From NCBI GenBank assembly GCA_963575745.1, contig CAUYUJ010015504.1, positions 156,411 through 220,410 on the forward strand: a stretch of 64,000 nt of DNA. The letters run 5' to 3'. A model generated the notes under the pieces. It saw only the letters and a program-made list of their open reading frames with translations. It was not told the origin of the DNA and searched no databases. Shown here in pieces: positions 10,145-19,985 of this stretch; position 1 is the stretch's first letter, and every line of letters begins with the position of its first letter. Source of the DNA: Prorocentrum cordatum. Its lineage: Eukaryota; Sar; Dinophyceae; Prorocentrales; Prorocentraceae. The position numbers and the translations under genes were made by a program.

Positions 10145-10639
10145 GTGAAGGAGGAAAGCGAGGACGAGGAGGGCGCGGAGGCGGAGGATCATGCTGAGGG
10201 AGGAAAGCGAGGAAACGAAGGAAGCGCACAAGGGGTGAAGAACAGACAGTTCATGGCTTATCGGCACGATCAGAATCAGACGCGGTTTTTATTAGAACCT
10301 CAGCGCGGGCTCCAACTCGCCCATCACGACAATGCCAAGCGCGAAACGATCGAAATCCCACCAGCCCTAATCGGCTGTTCCCAGCTCCCTGCCACAGCCC
10401 CTCCTTCCCCTGCTCGGGGGAAGAAATTACCACTGTTCCTTATGAATATAATCACCCCCTCCCCCACCCGGCCGGCGGCCAACCCGAACCATGCCGACCC
10501 CATGCGGGCCCGCCCCTCCTCCCACCACACCTGTCAAGAAAACAATGCAAAACGCACTTTGCCACCACATTTGGAGCATGCGCGGCCAACCCGATGCGCC
10601 CCCCCCCACCACCACCACCCCTGTCAAAAACACACATAA
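10145..10639 (+). CDS. Possible fragment, acidic N-terminal part
   Basis: An open frame of 164 codons from ATG. The first 60 residues (EESEDEEGAEAEDHAEGGKR and onward to a QTRFLLEPQRGLQLAHHD stretch) could be genuine protein. From about 10440 the frame enters the interspersed repeat that fills 10.47-14.6 kb, so its C-terminal part is repeat-derived. No family is recognised. Confidence 0.2.
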   Translation: MKEESEDEEGAEAEDHAEGGKRGNEGSAQGVKNRQFMAYRHDQNQTRFLLEPQRGLQLAHHDNAKRETIEIPPALIGCSQLPATAPPSPARGKKLPLFLMNIITPSPTRPAANPNHADPMRARPSSHHTCQENNAKRTLPPHLEHARPTRCAPPHHHHPCQKHT

Positions 10640-11510
10640 CATCCATCACTTTGGGGCAAAGTTTTGAGTCATGTTCGTGAGGCCCGCGAGCAGAGCACTC
10701 TGTTTTGTTTTTGTCAGGGACGGCGGGGGTGTCAGCATATTCCCTGCTGCGCGCAGGGCTACAATCCGTGAACAAAAACAATACAAAAATGTACCTCGCG
10801 GCTAAATCTGGATCATGCGCGGCCACCCCACGATCACTGTCAAGTGGTTTTTGACAGGGACGGCGGGGGTGGTGGCGCGTGGCCTGCCGTGCGCAGGCCC
10901 ATCAGACACAATTTTGGGCAGTGGTTTTTGCGACAAGGATAGTGGGGGCCGACATGTTTCCCGATGTGTGCTGTCACGTGCGCAGGCGCACCTGACGCAC
11001 TCTGCACGTGCCCCGAACGTGGCGCACCTGGCGCGGCTGGAGTGTGCGGCACACCTGGCGCACTCGGAATACGTGGCGCATCTGGCGCACCAGGCGTGCC
11101 TGGCACGCTCGGGCCCCAGGGGTGCCTGGCGCGCGTGGCGCCCCTGGCACGCGTGGCGCACCTCGCCCAAGCGTCGCACACCCGGGGCCGGCTTTGGTCC
11201 CAGTAGCTGTCCATCCGAAGACGACCGCTGAACATGCTCAGGCTCAGGTGTTACTTATGTGTTGGGAGGGCGGGTGGGAGTGAGCTAAACGGCTTGCGGG
11301 CGGGTGGGTGGTTTGATCACTGTTCCCTGTTAATAAACACCACCCCTTCCCCCAGGCGACTGGAAGCCAACCAAGGTCAATGCGGGCCCCTCCCACCATC
11401 CCTTGTAAAGAACAATACAAACACACACTCTGGCTCCAAATTCGGACATGCGCAGAGATACCGATGCGGCCTTCCCCCACCATAACTTTCAACAAACAAT
11501 ACTGAATACA
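10470..11510. repeat. Interspersed repeat family, copies on both strands
   Basis: Degenerate copies share the ordered words CCATGCGGGCCC, CCTCCCACCA..CCCTGTCAA, AACAATGCAAA, CAAATT(T/C)GGA(G)CATGCGC and CCGATGCGGCC. Direct copies start near 10489 and 11366. Inverted copies carrying TTTTTGTCAGGGACGGCGGGGGTG or TTTTTGACAGGGACGGCGGG occur near 10705 and 10848. A second module, CCCAGTAGCTGTCCATCC to GTGTTGGGAGGGCGGGTGGG, lies at 11197-11300. Confidence 0.8.
10975..11190. repeat. Degenerate GGCGCACCT nonamer repeat (collagen-like frame)
   Basis: TGGCGCACC-like 9-bp words in loose tandem. Because 9 is a multiple of 3, one plus frame (10964-11206) reads as Gly-X-Y triplets (GAPGAAGVCGTPGALGIRG). 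The repeat explains the pattern, and I do not claim a collagen gene. Confidence 0.75.
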
Positions 11511-11822
11511 CTTGGCGGCGGCGGCGGCTGCGGCGGGGGCAGCGGCTGCGGCGGCTGCGGCGGTGGCGGCGGCGGTGGCGGCGGCGGCGGCGGGAACGGC
11601 GGCGGCGGCGGTGGCGGCGGCGGCGGCGGCGGTGGCGGCAGCGGCTGCGGCGGCAGCGGCTGCGGCGGCGGCGATTCGGCAGCGGGGGCGGCGGCGGCGG
11701 CGGCGGCGACGACGGGCGTCGCGGTGGCGGCGACGGCGGCGGACAGCGGCGGCGGCGGCGCGGCGGCGGCCGCGGCGGCGGCGGCGGGCAGCGGCGGCGG
11801 CGGCGGCGGTGGCGGCGGATTG
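11511..11822. repeat. GGC trinucleotide array 1
   Basis: About 310 bp of GGC with TGC, AGC and GTG interruptions, flanked on the left by CACTTGGCGG and on the right by TTGGCCCCCAGTAGCTGCCC. The same flanks border array 2 at 14158. Open frames (poly-Gly, poly-Ala, poly-Arg) are artefacts. Confidence 0.97.
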
Positions 11823-12060
11823 GCCCCCAGTAGCTGCCCATCCATTGACGACTGCTGAATATGCAAAGGCTCGGGCCAGACCATGGTGCTACGTATGTGT
11901 TGGGAGGGCAGGTGGGAGTGAACGAGACGGCTTGCGGGCGGGGGGGGAGTCTTGATCACTGTTCCCTATTAATATACCCCCTCCCCCAAGCAACTGGGAG
12001 CCAACCCGAGTCCATGAGGGCCCCCCCCCACCATCCCGGTAAAAAAACAATAATTATCCC
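11823..12060. repeat. Interspersed repeat family, copy 3
   Basis: CCCAGTAGCTGCCCATCC, then GTGTTGGGAGGGCAGGTGGG and a CGGCTTGCGGGCGG word, then GGAGCCAACCCGAGTCCATG with CCACCATCCCGG and AACAATAATTATCCC. The order matches the copy at 11197-11420. Confidence 0.8.
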
Positions 12061-12287
12061 GGCACAAGAGCAGCCCTAACCGCGATGTGTAGGCGCATAT
12101 CTGGAAGCAAGCATATCTGGAAGCAATTCCCTTAAGATTTCAGAGGAGAATCCAGTTGTAGAATTCCTGCTGTTTCTCGGCAGATCGTAGTGGGGTGCCG
12201 GTGGAGATTGAAGGTTGGGTCGCGGGTTGCGTAGTCGCATTCGCGTGACAGTCGCAGCGGCAGGCGCGGCCAACGACAGTCGCCAAG
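12061..12287. other. No feature seen
   Basis: Unique sequence between repeats. An ATCTGGAAGCAA word is repeated at 12099 and 12116. Confidence 0.5.
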
Positions 12288-13604
12288 GATGAGCCTCAGC
12301 CTCAGCCTGCCTCAGCCTCACCCTGCCTCAGCCTCAGCCTCAGACTGCCTCAGCATCAGCCTGCCTCAGCCTCAGCCTCAGCCTGCCTCTGCCTCAGCCT
12401 CAGCCTGCTTCAGCCGCAGCCTCAGTCTGCCGTCGGCCTCGGCCTCAGCGTCAGCCTGCCTCAGCCTCAGCATGCCTCAGCCTCAGCCTCAGCCTGCTTC
12501 AGCCTCAGCCTCAGTGTGCCTGCAGCCTCGGGCTCAGCCTCAGCCTGCCTCAGCCTCAGCCTGCCTCAGCCTCGGCCTCAGCCTCAGCCTGCCTCAGCCT
12601 CAGCCTTCAGATCTGCCTGCATCCTCGCCTCAGCCTCAACCTGCCTCAGCCTCAGCCTCAGCCTGCCTCAGCCTCAGCCTCAGCCTGCTTCAGCCTCAGC
12701 ATCAGTCTGCCTTCAGCCTCGGCCTCGGCCTCGGCCTCAGCCTCAGCCTCAGCCTGCATGAGCCTCAGCCTCATCCTCAGCCTGGCTCAGCATCAGCCTG
12801 CCTCAGCCTCAGCCTCAGCCTGCCTCAGCCTCAGCCTCAGCCTGCTTCAGCCTCAGCCTGCCTGAGCTCGGCCTCAGCCTCAGCCTGCCTCAGCATCAGC
12901 CTGCTTCAGCCTCAGCCTCAGTCTGCTTCAGCCTCGGCCTCAGCCTCAGCCTGCCTCAGCCTCAGCCTGCATCAGCCTCAGCCTCAGCCTCAGCCTGCCT
13001 CAGCATCAGCCTGCCTCAGCCTCAGCCTCAGCCTGCCTCAGCCTCAGCCTCAGCCTGCTTCAGCCTCAGCCTCAGTCTGCCTTCAGCCTCGGCCTCAGCC
13101 TCAGCCTGCCTCAGCCTCAGCCTGCATCAGCCTCAGCCTCAGCTCAGCCTGCCTCAGCATCAGCCTGCCTCAGCCTCAGCCTCAGCCTCAGCCTGCTTCA
13201 GCCTCAGCCTCAGTCTGCCTTCAGCCTCGGCCTCGGCCTCGGCCTGCCTCAGCCTCAGCCTGCATCAGCCTCAGCCTCAGCCTCAGCCTGCCTCAGCATC
13301 AGCCTGCCTCAGCCTCAGCCTCAGCCTGCCTCAGCCTCAGCCTCAGCCTCAGCCTGCTTCAGCCTCAGCCTCAGTCTGCCTTCAGCCTCGGCCTCAGCCT
13401 CAGCCTGCCGCAGCCTCAGCCTGCATCAGCCTCAGCCTCAGCCTCAGCCTGCCTCAGCATCAGCCTCACCCTCAGCCTCAGCCTCAGCCTGCCTCAGCCT
13501 CAGCCTCAGCCTGCTTCAGCCTCAGCCTCAGTCTGCCTTCAGCCTCGGCCTCAGCCTGCCTCAACCTCAGCCCAGCCTCAGCATCAGCCTGCCTCAGCAT
13601 TCAA
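12288..13604. repeat. CAGCCT hexamer array with higher-order structure
   Basis: 1.3 kb of CAGCCT with regular CTGCCT, CATCAG and CGG variants. The diagnostic word CAGTCTGCCTTCAGCCTCGG, or a close variant, recurs near 12426, 12512, 12702, 12918, 13071, 13209, 13370 and 13529. The last intervals are about 138-161 bp, so hexamers are grouped into higher-order units. One plus frame opens with ATG at 12289 and stays open to 13957 (alternating SLSL / PQPQ / ASAS peptides). I regard that frame as a consequence of the repeat. Confidence 0.95.
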
Positions 13605-13958
13605 CATGTGGGCCGGGAATGGAGTTCTGGGAACTCGAAGAATACGAAGTGGCCTACAGTTGGCTCCGGTCATCCAAAATCATGCCCGAGAGTGGAGTTC
13701 TGGGAACTCGAAGATCACGAAGTGGCCTACAGTTGGCTCCGGGCATTCAAAATCATGCCCAGGAATGGAGTTCTGGGAACTCGAAGACCACGAAGTGGCC
13801 TACAGTTGGCTCCCGGCATTCAGAATCATGCCCAGGAATGGAGTTCTGGGACCTCGAAGAACACGAAGTGGCCTACAGTTGGCTCCGGGCATTGACAGTC
13901 ATGCCCAGGAATTGAATTCTGGGAACTCGAAGGCCACGAAGTGCGTTACTGTTGGCTA
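13605..13958. repeat. 73-bp satellite, about 4.8 copies
   Basis: GGAGTTCTGGGAACTCGAAG recurs at 13621, 13694, 13767, 13840 and (variant) 13913, an exact 73-bp period. Each unit also carries CACGAAGTGGCCTACAGTTG and CATGCCC. The unit is stop-free in more than one frame, so open frames through it are not meaningful. Confidence 0.97.
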
Positions 13959-14049
13959 AAAAATCCCTGCATCCTCCCCCGGATCGCGCCCAGACCCCCC
14001 TGGGGCGTCAAGATGCTCTCTTTTGACAATACTAGAAACCTATCAGTCT

Positions 14050-14157
14050 TCGCTGTCAGGTAAATACAAAGCAGATGCTGCCTCCAAATTCGGAGCATGC
14101 GCAGCGAACCCGTTGCGGCCTCCCCCCATCATCCCTGTCGAAAACCAATGCAAAGTA
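14050..14157. repeat. Interspersed repeat family, copy 4 (left flank of GGC array 2)
   Basis: CCTCCAAATTCGGAGCATGC, then AACCCGTTGCGGCC, CATCATCCCTGTCGAAAACC and AATGCAAAGTACACTTGGCGG. This is the same order as the left flank of array 1. Confidence 0.85.
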
Positions 14158-14416
14158 CACTTGGCGGCGGCGGCGGCTGCGGCGGGGGCAGCGGCTGCGG
14201 CGGTGGCGCCAGCGGCGGCGGCGGCGGCGGCGGCGGGGGCGGCGGCGGCGGCGGCAGCAGTGGCGGCAGCGGCTGCGGCGGCAGCGGCTGCGGCGGCGGC
14301 GATTCGGCAGCGGGGGCGGCGGCGGCGGCGGCGGCGGGCGGCGATTCGGCAGCGACGGCGCGGCAGCGGCGGCGGCGGCGGCGGCGGCGCGGCGGCGGCA
14401 GCGGCGGGCAGCGGCG

Positions 14417-14448
<32 letters not shown>

Positions 14449-14452
14449 ATTG
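14158..14452. repeat. GGC trinucleotide array 2
   Basis: GGC/GCG array with the same interruptions and flanks as array 1 (11511-11822), so the two are duplicates of one compound unit. Confidence 0.97.
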
Positions 14453-14600
14453 GCCCCCAGTTGCTGCCCATCCAAAGACGACTACTGAATATGCAGAAGC
14501 TCGGACGTATGTGTTGGGAGGGCGGGTGGGAGTGAGCGAGGCGGCTTGTGGGCGGGGAGGGCGTCTTGACCCCTCCCCATACCCCCTCTCCTGGGTCTGG
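14453..14600. repeat. Interspersed repeat family, right flank of GGC array 2
   Basis: TTGGCCCCCAGTTGCTGCCC, then GACGACTACTGAATATGC, GTGTTGGGAGGGCGGGTGGG and GGCGGCTTGTGGGCGG. This matches 11823-11950 in order. Confidence 0.85.
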
Positions 14601-14629
14601 GAGGGGGGGCGGAGCGAGCCGTCAGATCG

Positions 14630-15310
14630 CCCAATATGGCCTCTGATGGCTCCAAGAGGGCCAAGACAGCCCAAGAGGGCATCCAAGGTGGCGCAAGATA
14701 ACTCAACATCGCTCAAGATAACTTCTGGCAAGCCTCCGAGACGCCCCAAGACAACCCCAAGAGGATTCCAAGTGCCACTCTCGCCTCCCGAAACACCTCC
14801 GGAGAGGCCAAACTCCTTCCAACACCCAAAGACAAACACGCATGTTGTTTGGCTTCTCGATTTTTCGCATCCGATGAACTCCTTGAACCTCATCATGGCT
14901 CCATGGTAGCCCTATAGAGGCCCAGGAGGGGCCCAAGACGGACAAACGGCGGCCTTAACAGCGCCCAACATAACCAGCCTCGAACGTATCCCTATCCCTC
15001 AGATGGGCGAGCAAACAGCGAGGACAATCTTAGGGATAGGCCCTCAAAAACTGAGGGAATCCTTGAGATCGACATCGAGGTGAGGTGATGTCAAACATAG
15101 GGATAGGGATATGTTCCAGGCTGGTAACAACAAGCGCCCAAGAGCGGCCCAAGAGGCCATCTTGGAGCTTCCGAGGTGGAGGCCTGAATTGATTCCCCCC
15201 CCTCTGTGTGCTCGATCTCCCCCAAGATGGCCCCCGGAGAGCCCGAAAAGGCGCCCAGCACCACCAGGGAGGCCCCCAAGAGGCCCCAAGAGGCCATCTT
15301 GGAGGGAAGA
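14630..15310. repeat. CCAAGAGGCC-type degenerate repeat, plus orientation
   Basis: Loose tandem of 10-12-bp words such as CCAAGAGGGC, CCAAGACGGC and CCAAGATGGC mixed with unique islands. Period and spacing are irregular. The same words fill 17.5-18.8 and 62.8-63.65 kb and, reversed, 59.2-62.6 kb. Confidence 0.8.
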
Positions 15311-15489
15311 CGACCTACACGTCGTTCATTTCTAAGCGTGCTCATTTCCAAGTGCGCTCGCTTCAAATTGTTCCTGGCCCCCGTAGTGGCCAGGAAGAGG
15401 CCCAGGATGGAACGATTAGGCATGAAAGGATCTTGCCCCCCCAAGAATCAAAGACCTTTCGAAGAACTAGAAGTGAACCATGTTCGGGA
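15311..15489. other. No feature seen
   Basis: Unique sequence between repeat blocks. Confidence 0.5.
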
Positions 15490-15690
15490 GCGGCCAAGAG
15501 GAGGGTGTCCAAGAGGGGGGGGTGTACAAATCATGACCGGCGGCATGTGCGCGGCCCAGCGGGGGGGCCAGGGACGTAATGAAATAAGAAGAGGCGCCAC
15601 GAAATCTGGGGGAATATCATGGCCTTCGCCATGATATCCCCCCCCACTAGTCATCACCCCCCTCTTTGCCGCCCCCGACGTGTGCACCCC
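15490..15690. mobile_element. MITE-like dispersed repeat, family 1, copy 1
   Basis: About 200 bp homologous to 53885-54085. Shared ordered words: GTCCAAGAGGG, CAAATCATG, GGC(A/G)TGTGCGCGGCCCAG, GGGCCA, ATCATGGCC / CTCATGGCC, GATATCCCCC, CTAGTCATCA(C/T)CCCCCTC. No coding capacity. It contains a strong hairpin at 15608-15642. Two copies with hairpin potential suggest a non-autonomous element. Ends and target-site duplications could not be fixed. Confidence 0.55.
15608..15642. other. Perfect-stem hairpin
   Basis: Arm GGGGGAATATCATGGC, loop CTTC, arm GCCATGATATCCCCC. Only one base in the stem is unpaired. Confidence 0.9.
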
Positions 15691-16616
15691 CCACTCCTTG
15701 AGCCGTGGGGGCCCAGGACGGGCCCGGGAGACGCCTCGGACCTCCCAGCGCGCGGGCGCGCGGGCCGAAATGCGGGCGAGCGGGAAGCCGCGCGCCCGCA
15801 CGCCAGGGCCCGGCAGAGCCCCAATCGGGGATGGACAGACCCCCCTGTAGCAAAACGTAGGTTAGTGAAGACGACCTGAGGCCCAAACCTGGCGGGCGCA
15901 AGCCTGGAAACTAACGGCCACGGCGCCCTCTCGAGAACCGAAAACGGACGATTCGCTAATCGACGCGTCACTGTTGGGGGTTCTGTCCACCCCCGACCCA
16001 AAACCCCCCCCCCTCGGGGAGCCAGCACGGCGCAGGGCTGACCTGCTTGCCCGGGCCTCGTTGCTGGACGGGCTGATCGGGCCGGGCGACGGGGGGGGAT
16101 AGCAAAGGGGGGGGTGAAAATCGGCTCACGTAACTGATTTTCCCGGCGCCTCCCCGCGCCGGAGGCAGCTATGTATCGAGGAATGGGCCCCTCGGTGAGG
16201 CCGAAAGCAGCTGCATGCAGCAAATTTCGTACCCCCCCTTTCCCAATCCACCCCTTTCGTCCGGCCCGAGCTGATGTCTTTCTAAACCCATTCGGAAAAA
16301 TGCATTGGCAGCATTGTGGGACCCCGCATCGTGGCCGCCCCCCCCCGATGGCATAAGCGTGGCAGGCGCGAAGCGTCAAGAATTCCGTAGGCCTCGACGG
16401 CAATTGAGCTCGGATTTATACAAAAAACGACGAGTGACAAACACGGCACGTCGAAATGCAACAGTCTTGCTGAGTGCCCTCGCTTCCCCGGACTTGCGTA
16501 GCATAAGCCAACCGATGCTCACAGAAGCTCGGCATCGCATCCGAATTCAATACATGCACACACACAAACTCAGGCTCACGACCATGTTTGCCACGGTCTC
16601 GTAGGATAGAAAAACA
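15691..16616. other. No convincing gene
   Basis: GC-rich sequence with long frames on both strands that lack recognisable motifs. I do not support a gene here. Confidence 0.45.
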
Positions 16617-16715
16617 TTGCATCATTATCACCATCAGCATCATCACCATCATCACCACCACAACCATCATCACCACCACCATCACCACCATCATTATCAG
16701 CATGATCACCCTTTC
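16617..16715. repeat. CAT/CAC microsatellite
   Basis: About 33 triplets of CAT and CAC, read as poly-His on plus. Confidence 0.95.
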
Positions 16716-17499
16716 ACAACGAATGTGTCGATTATGTCCAGGTTCTGGAATGTGGTTCGAGTCGTAAGCATACTATGCATACGCATTGCCATCTCTCATC
16801 GAGCACACGCCTCCGTAGGAGTTAATGTTGGAGAAGATGATGCCCTGGAGAACGGTTGGATGGCTGGGGAAGACGCTATGTCAAGACGATAGCTGTCTCT
16901 TTCTACCACTCTGGATCCTGCATGTTCTCACGCTACAACCGGAGCTATCATTGTAGCAATCGTCCCGTCGGTATCCATTTTCCCTCCTACTCAGTGTTCG
17001 ACCAAACCAGAGGGACGCCGCAACGACACGAGACAGCAATCTACAGAGTAGATGGCGAGGCATGTGGGGAATGTAGACGACGTAAGCGCGCTGGCTCTGT
17101 TCGCGAGGCGCCGATCAGGCGAACTGGCAAGAAAAATAATAACGTCGAGGATGGAGAAGAAGATGACACTGGGCTGAAATGACGGAGATCCCTCCTCATC
17201 ACCCTGGCTCTTCCCGGCCTTGCCTGCCTCCGCGTCCCTCCGTCGATTCAACTTTTCGGCCCAATCGCTGCCTCCGATCTTGCGCGCTGCAATGTGGCAC
17301 GCCGTCTCGCCCGAGCTTCCCAACATAGAGTCAGGACTGACATCGAAATCGTGCATCGGATCATGGACTCTTCTGAAGGCACGAGGGCCGACGATGCTAG
17401 CAAGAATGGCCCAATATGACTCCACGACGCCCTCCAGGCGGCCCAGGAGGCTCATGTTCGCGTTGTCGACATGGCGGGCTTCCGACAGCCGAAGAGGGT
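16716..17499. other. No supported gene
   Basis: A minus-strand frame (16991-17455) has a plausible stretch reading GETACHIAARKIGGSDWAEK, and a plus frame overlaps it. Neither has further support. Confidence 0.35.
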
Positions 17500-18810
17500 C
17501 CCAGAGGCCTCCAAGATAGCCTCAAGGCAGCCCCAGAAGCCCCCGAGAGGGCTCTAAGATGGGCCAAGAGGGCCCCAAGACGGCCCTAAGAGGCCCTCAA
17601 TACACCCCTACAGACCTACAAGACGACCCTGAAGGGCCCGAAGAGGGCCCCACGACGGCCCGGAGAGGCCCCCAAAACGGCCTCTGAAGGCCAAGCGACC
17701 TCCAAAGAGGCCACCAGAGGCCCCCAAGAGGCACCATGAGGCTTCCAAGAGGCTCCAATAAAGCTCCCATCCCAGGAAGCCCACAGGTGGCCCCAAGACG
17801 GCCCCAAGAGTTCGCTTCTTCCTCCTCCTCCTCCTCCTTCTCCTCCCTCTCCCCCTGCCTCTTCCTTCCCTAAGAGTCCTCCCCCCCTTGGGGGTTGTAC
17901 AGCGGCTTGGGGAACACATGGTCAAATAGCTTGGCCAAGCTTGTCCGACACCCACTTCTGCTTGCAGAGGGGTGCTTGGCGTGCTAACCCTCTTATTTCG
18001 TTCAACCCTTCGAAAGCAATCCGATCCCGCCGGCCACCCGCACACGGTGGGAGGCAAGGGCTTTCCCGCCTAAGATGGCTCCAAGGCGGTCCCCAGTCAG
18101 ACCAAGATGGCCCAGTACGCCGCCATTCTACGTCCAAGACGGCTCAAGATACCTTCAAGATGACCTGGAGACGGCCCAGACGGTTCAAGATGAGCCCAAA
18201 ACGCCCCAAGACGCATCCAACACGCCCTCCAGGAAGGCCGAGAGATGCCAACATCGATGCTTAGCCGATGTGTTGTTTCATGATTTTTGCGTTCTCCATC
18301 CTTTCGGGCTTCCGACAACCAAAGACAACCCCAGAGGCCTGAAAGATAGCTCCGATACGGCCCAAGAAGCCCCCAAGAGGGTCCCGAGAGGGCCTACAAG
18401 GCAAAATTACCCGAAGACCTCCCCAGGAAGGCCTGGTACTTCCCCGGGATGGTCCAAGACGGCCCCAAGACGGCCCGGGATGACGGCCAACGAGGCCCCC
18501 CAAGAGAGTCCGAACGGGCTAAACTCATTGATGCCCCGCGCGCTTCCCAAGATTTCCGCGTTCCCGTCCCTTCGGGCCGCTGGCAGACGAAGGCGCCCCC
18601 CGGGGGCCTCCGAGCACTCGCGCCCCGCGAGCGCGCGCGCACGCCAGAGGTCGCGCGCGCGCGACATTTCCAAGAGAGCTCCAGGATGGTCCAAGAGGCC
18701 TCCCAGGGAGACCCAAGGCGCGCCAGGAAGCCCTCAACGTGGAGTCAAGGGGGCCCTCGAGGGGCCGCCACGAGAGGACCAGGAGGCCCCCAGGGGACCT
18801 CCTCTTCCTC
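17500..18810. repeat. CCAAGAGGCC-type degenerate repeat, plus orientation
   Basis: The longest block of CCAAGAGGCC / CCAAGACGGC / CAAGATGGCC words. Embedded islands recur: a TTTTTGCGTTCTCCATCCTTTCGGGC-like block near 18285 has a divergent partner near 18555 (TTCCGCGTTCCCGTCCCTTC), about 280 bp apart, so a larger ancestral unit may exist. A pyrimidine tract lies at 17815-17870. Confidence 0.8.
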
Positions 18811-19269
18811 CCCCCCTCCCTTTCTTCCTTTTCCTCGCTCCACTGTTCCCGCGCAAATTCCCACAACGGCTGGGCATCGGCCAGACTTTGGCCTACCGTA
18901 CAGCCACATAAACGTTGCAAACTTGGTATTGGGCGGTGGTGATTCGCCGCATTCGTCTTCGATAGTGAACAGACCAGCGACATGCTGTAGGCGAACTGAA
19001 GTCGAGACGCATGTAGCCAACATAACCATGAAATCAACAGAGCAAGACAGTACACGTGAAGCAACCGCAAGCTATTCTCTGCATCCGGAAATCGGACTAC
19101 ATACACACGCACATCAATAATGTTCTATCAAGGGAGCCGCTGCAATGCAAGCGGGGGGCATCATTTACACTACATTAGGTGGACCTACGGCAATGCACGT
19201 ACACAGCACCCCCGACCCACCGACTCGATGAAAGCCAACAAGAAATAAAAGGTACACAAACTAGCCCAA
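18811..19269. other. No feature seen
   Basis: Mixed sequence, AT-richer from 19100 to 19260. No repeat or gene stands out. Confidence 0.45.
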
Positions 19270-19985
19270 TCAAACCCTGTCCGTCGACACCCGCTCTACC
19301 TTGATGGCATGGCGTCTGGGATGTTTGGAGACCTTCCTGCCCCTGCTCGCCCTCCCTGGCTTCCTTTTCCTCCTGCGTCGGCATTGCCATTCGAGGGGAG
19401 TGAACCCGCCAACCCGCCTATCTCCCAGGGTCATGCGTAGTCCCCAATCGCGCTTCATCTGATTACGGCAATATGCCTTCCCCATGTGAACTTCCAAGGA
19501 GGGACTCGTTGCCTGGCGCTGGCCCAGGCGCAACCCAACAGGCCCAGAGATGACCCGCAATGGGCATTGGAAGTTCCCACCGTGTCTTCAGCTTGTGCCC
19601 AAGAAACAACTCTTCTTTGAGCGGGCGTCCTGCTCTCGTTCGGGCTCGCATTTGAGCGCCGTCATTGCTTGCGTTCGGCGTGCTCTTAGCTTTCCTCCGG
19701 TTTTCGTGATGATTGTTTTGTCTGCAAGTCGTGAGGCGGGACAGATGACACTCTTTACTGCTGCTGGGCTGCCTGCGCAGCCATTTCACGTGCTTGGATG
19801 CGAGCGAGAATCGCTTGCATCCGAGGAGTCTGTACGAGGCCCTCCAAGCCAACTCCACTCGCCACAGGCGCCGACTCAGGAGGAGGGGGGAGGGTAGCAG
19901 CATAGCAAAGATAGTCCACTCCTCGTCTTGAGGCTATCGTGCGGGAGCCTGTCGTGTGAGATAACAGCGACACGTGCCCCACCAT
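19270..19985 (-). pseudogene. Possible minus-strand gene fragment, frame-shifted
   Basis: Three successive minus-strand segments in different frames look protein-like. About 19870-19758 reads VQTPRMQAILARIQAREMAA and ends in a poly-Gln-like QQQ stop. About 19640-19540 includes KEELFLGHKLKTRWELPMPI. About 19500-19270 includes GKAYCRNQMKRDWGLRMTLG and ends in a basic tail. I recognise no family. They may be exons of one gene, a decayed gene or chance. Confidence 0.25.

Noticed and set aside
10964-11206. Collagen-like Gly-X-Y protein
   Set aside because: The pattern is produced by a 9-bp DNA repeat; other frames of the same DNA give equally regular but meaningless repeats.
12289-13959. 556-codon open frame as a Ser/Leu/Pro/Gln-rich protein
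   Set aside because: It follows entirely from a CAGCCT array and a stop-poor 73-bp satellite; several other frames are open too.
11511-14452. Poly-Gly / poly-Ala proteins from GGC arrays
   Set aside because: Pure triplet-repeat artefacts, open in all frames.
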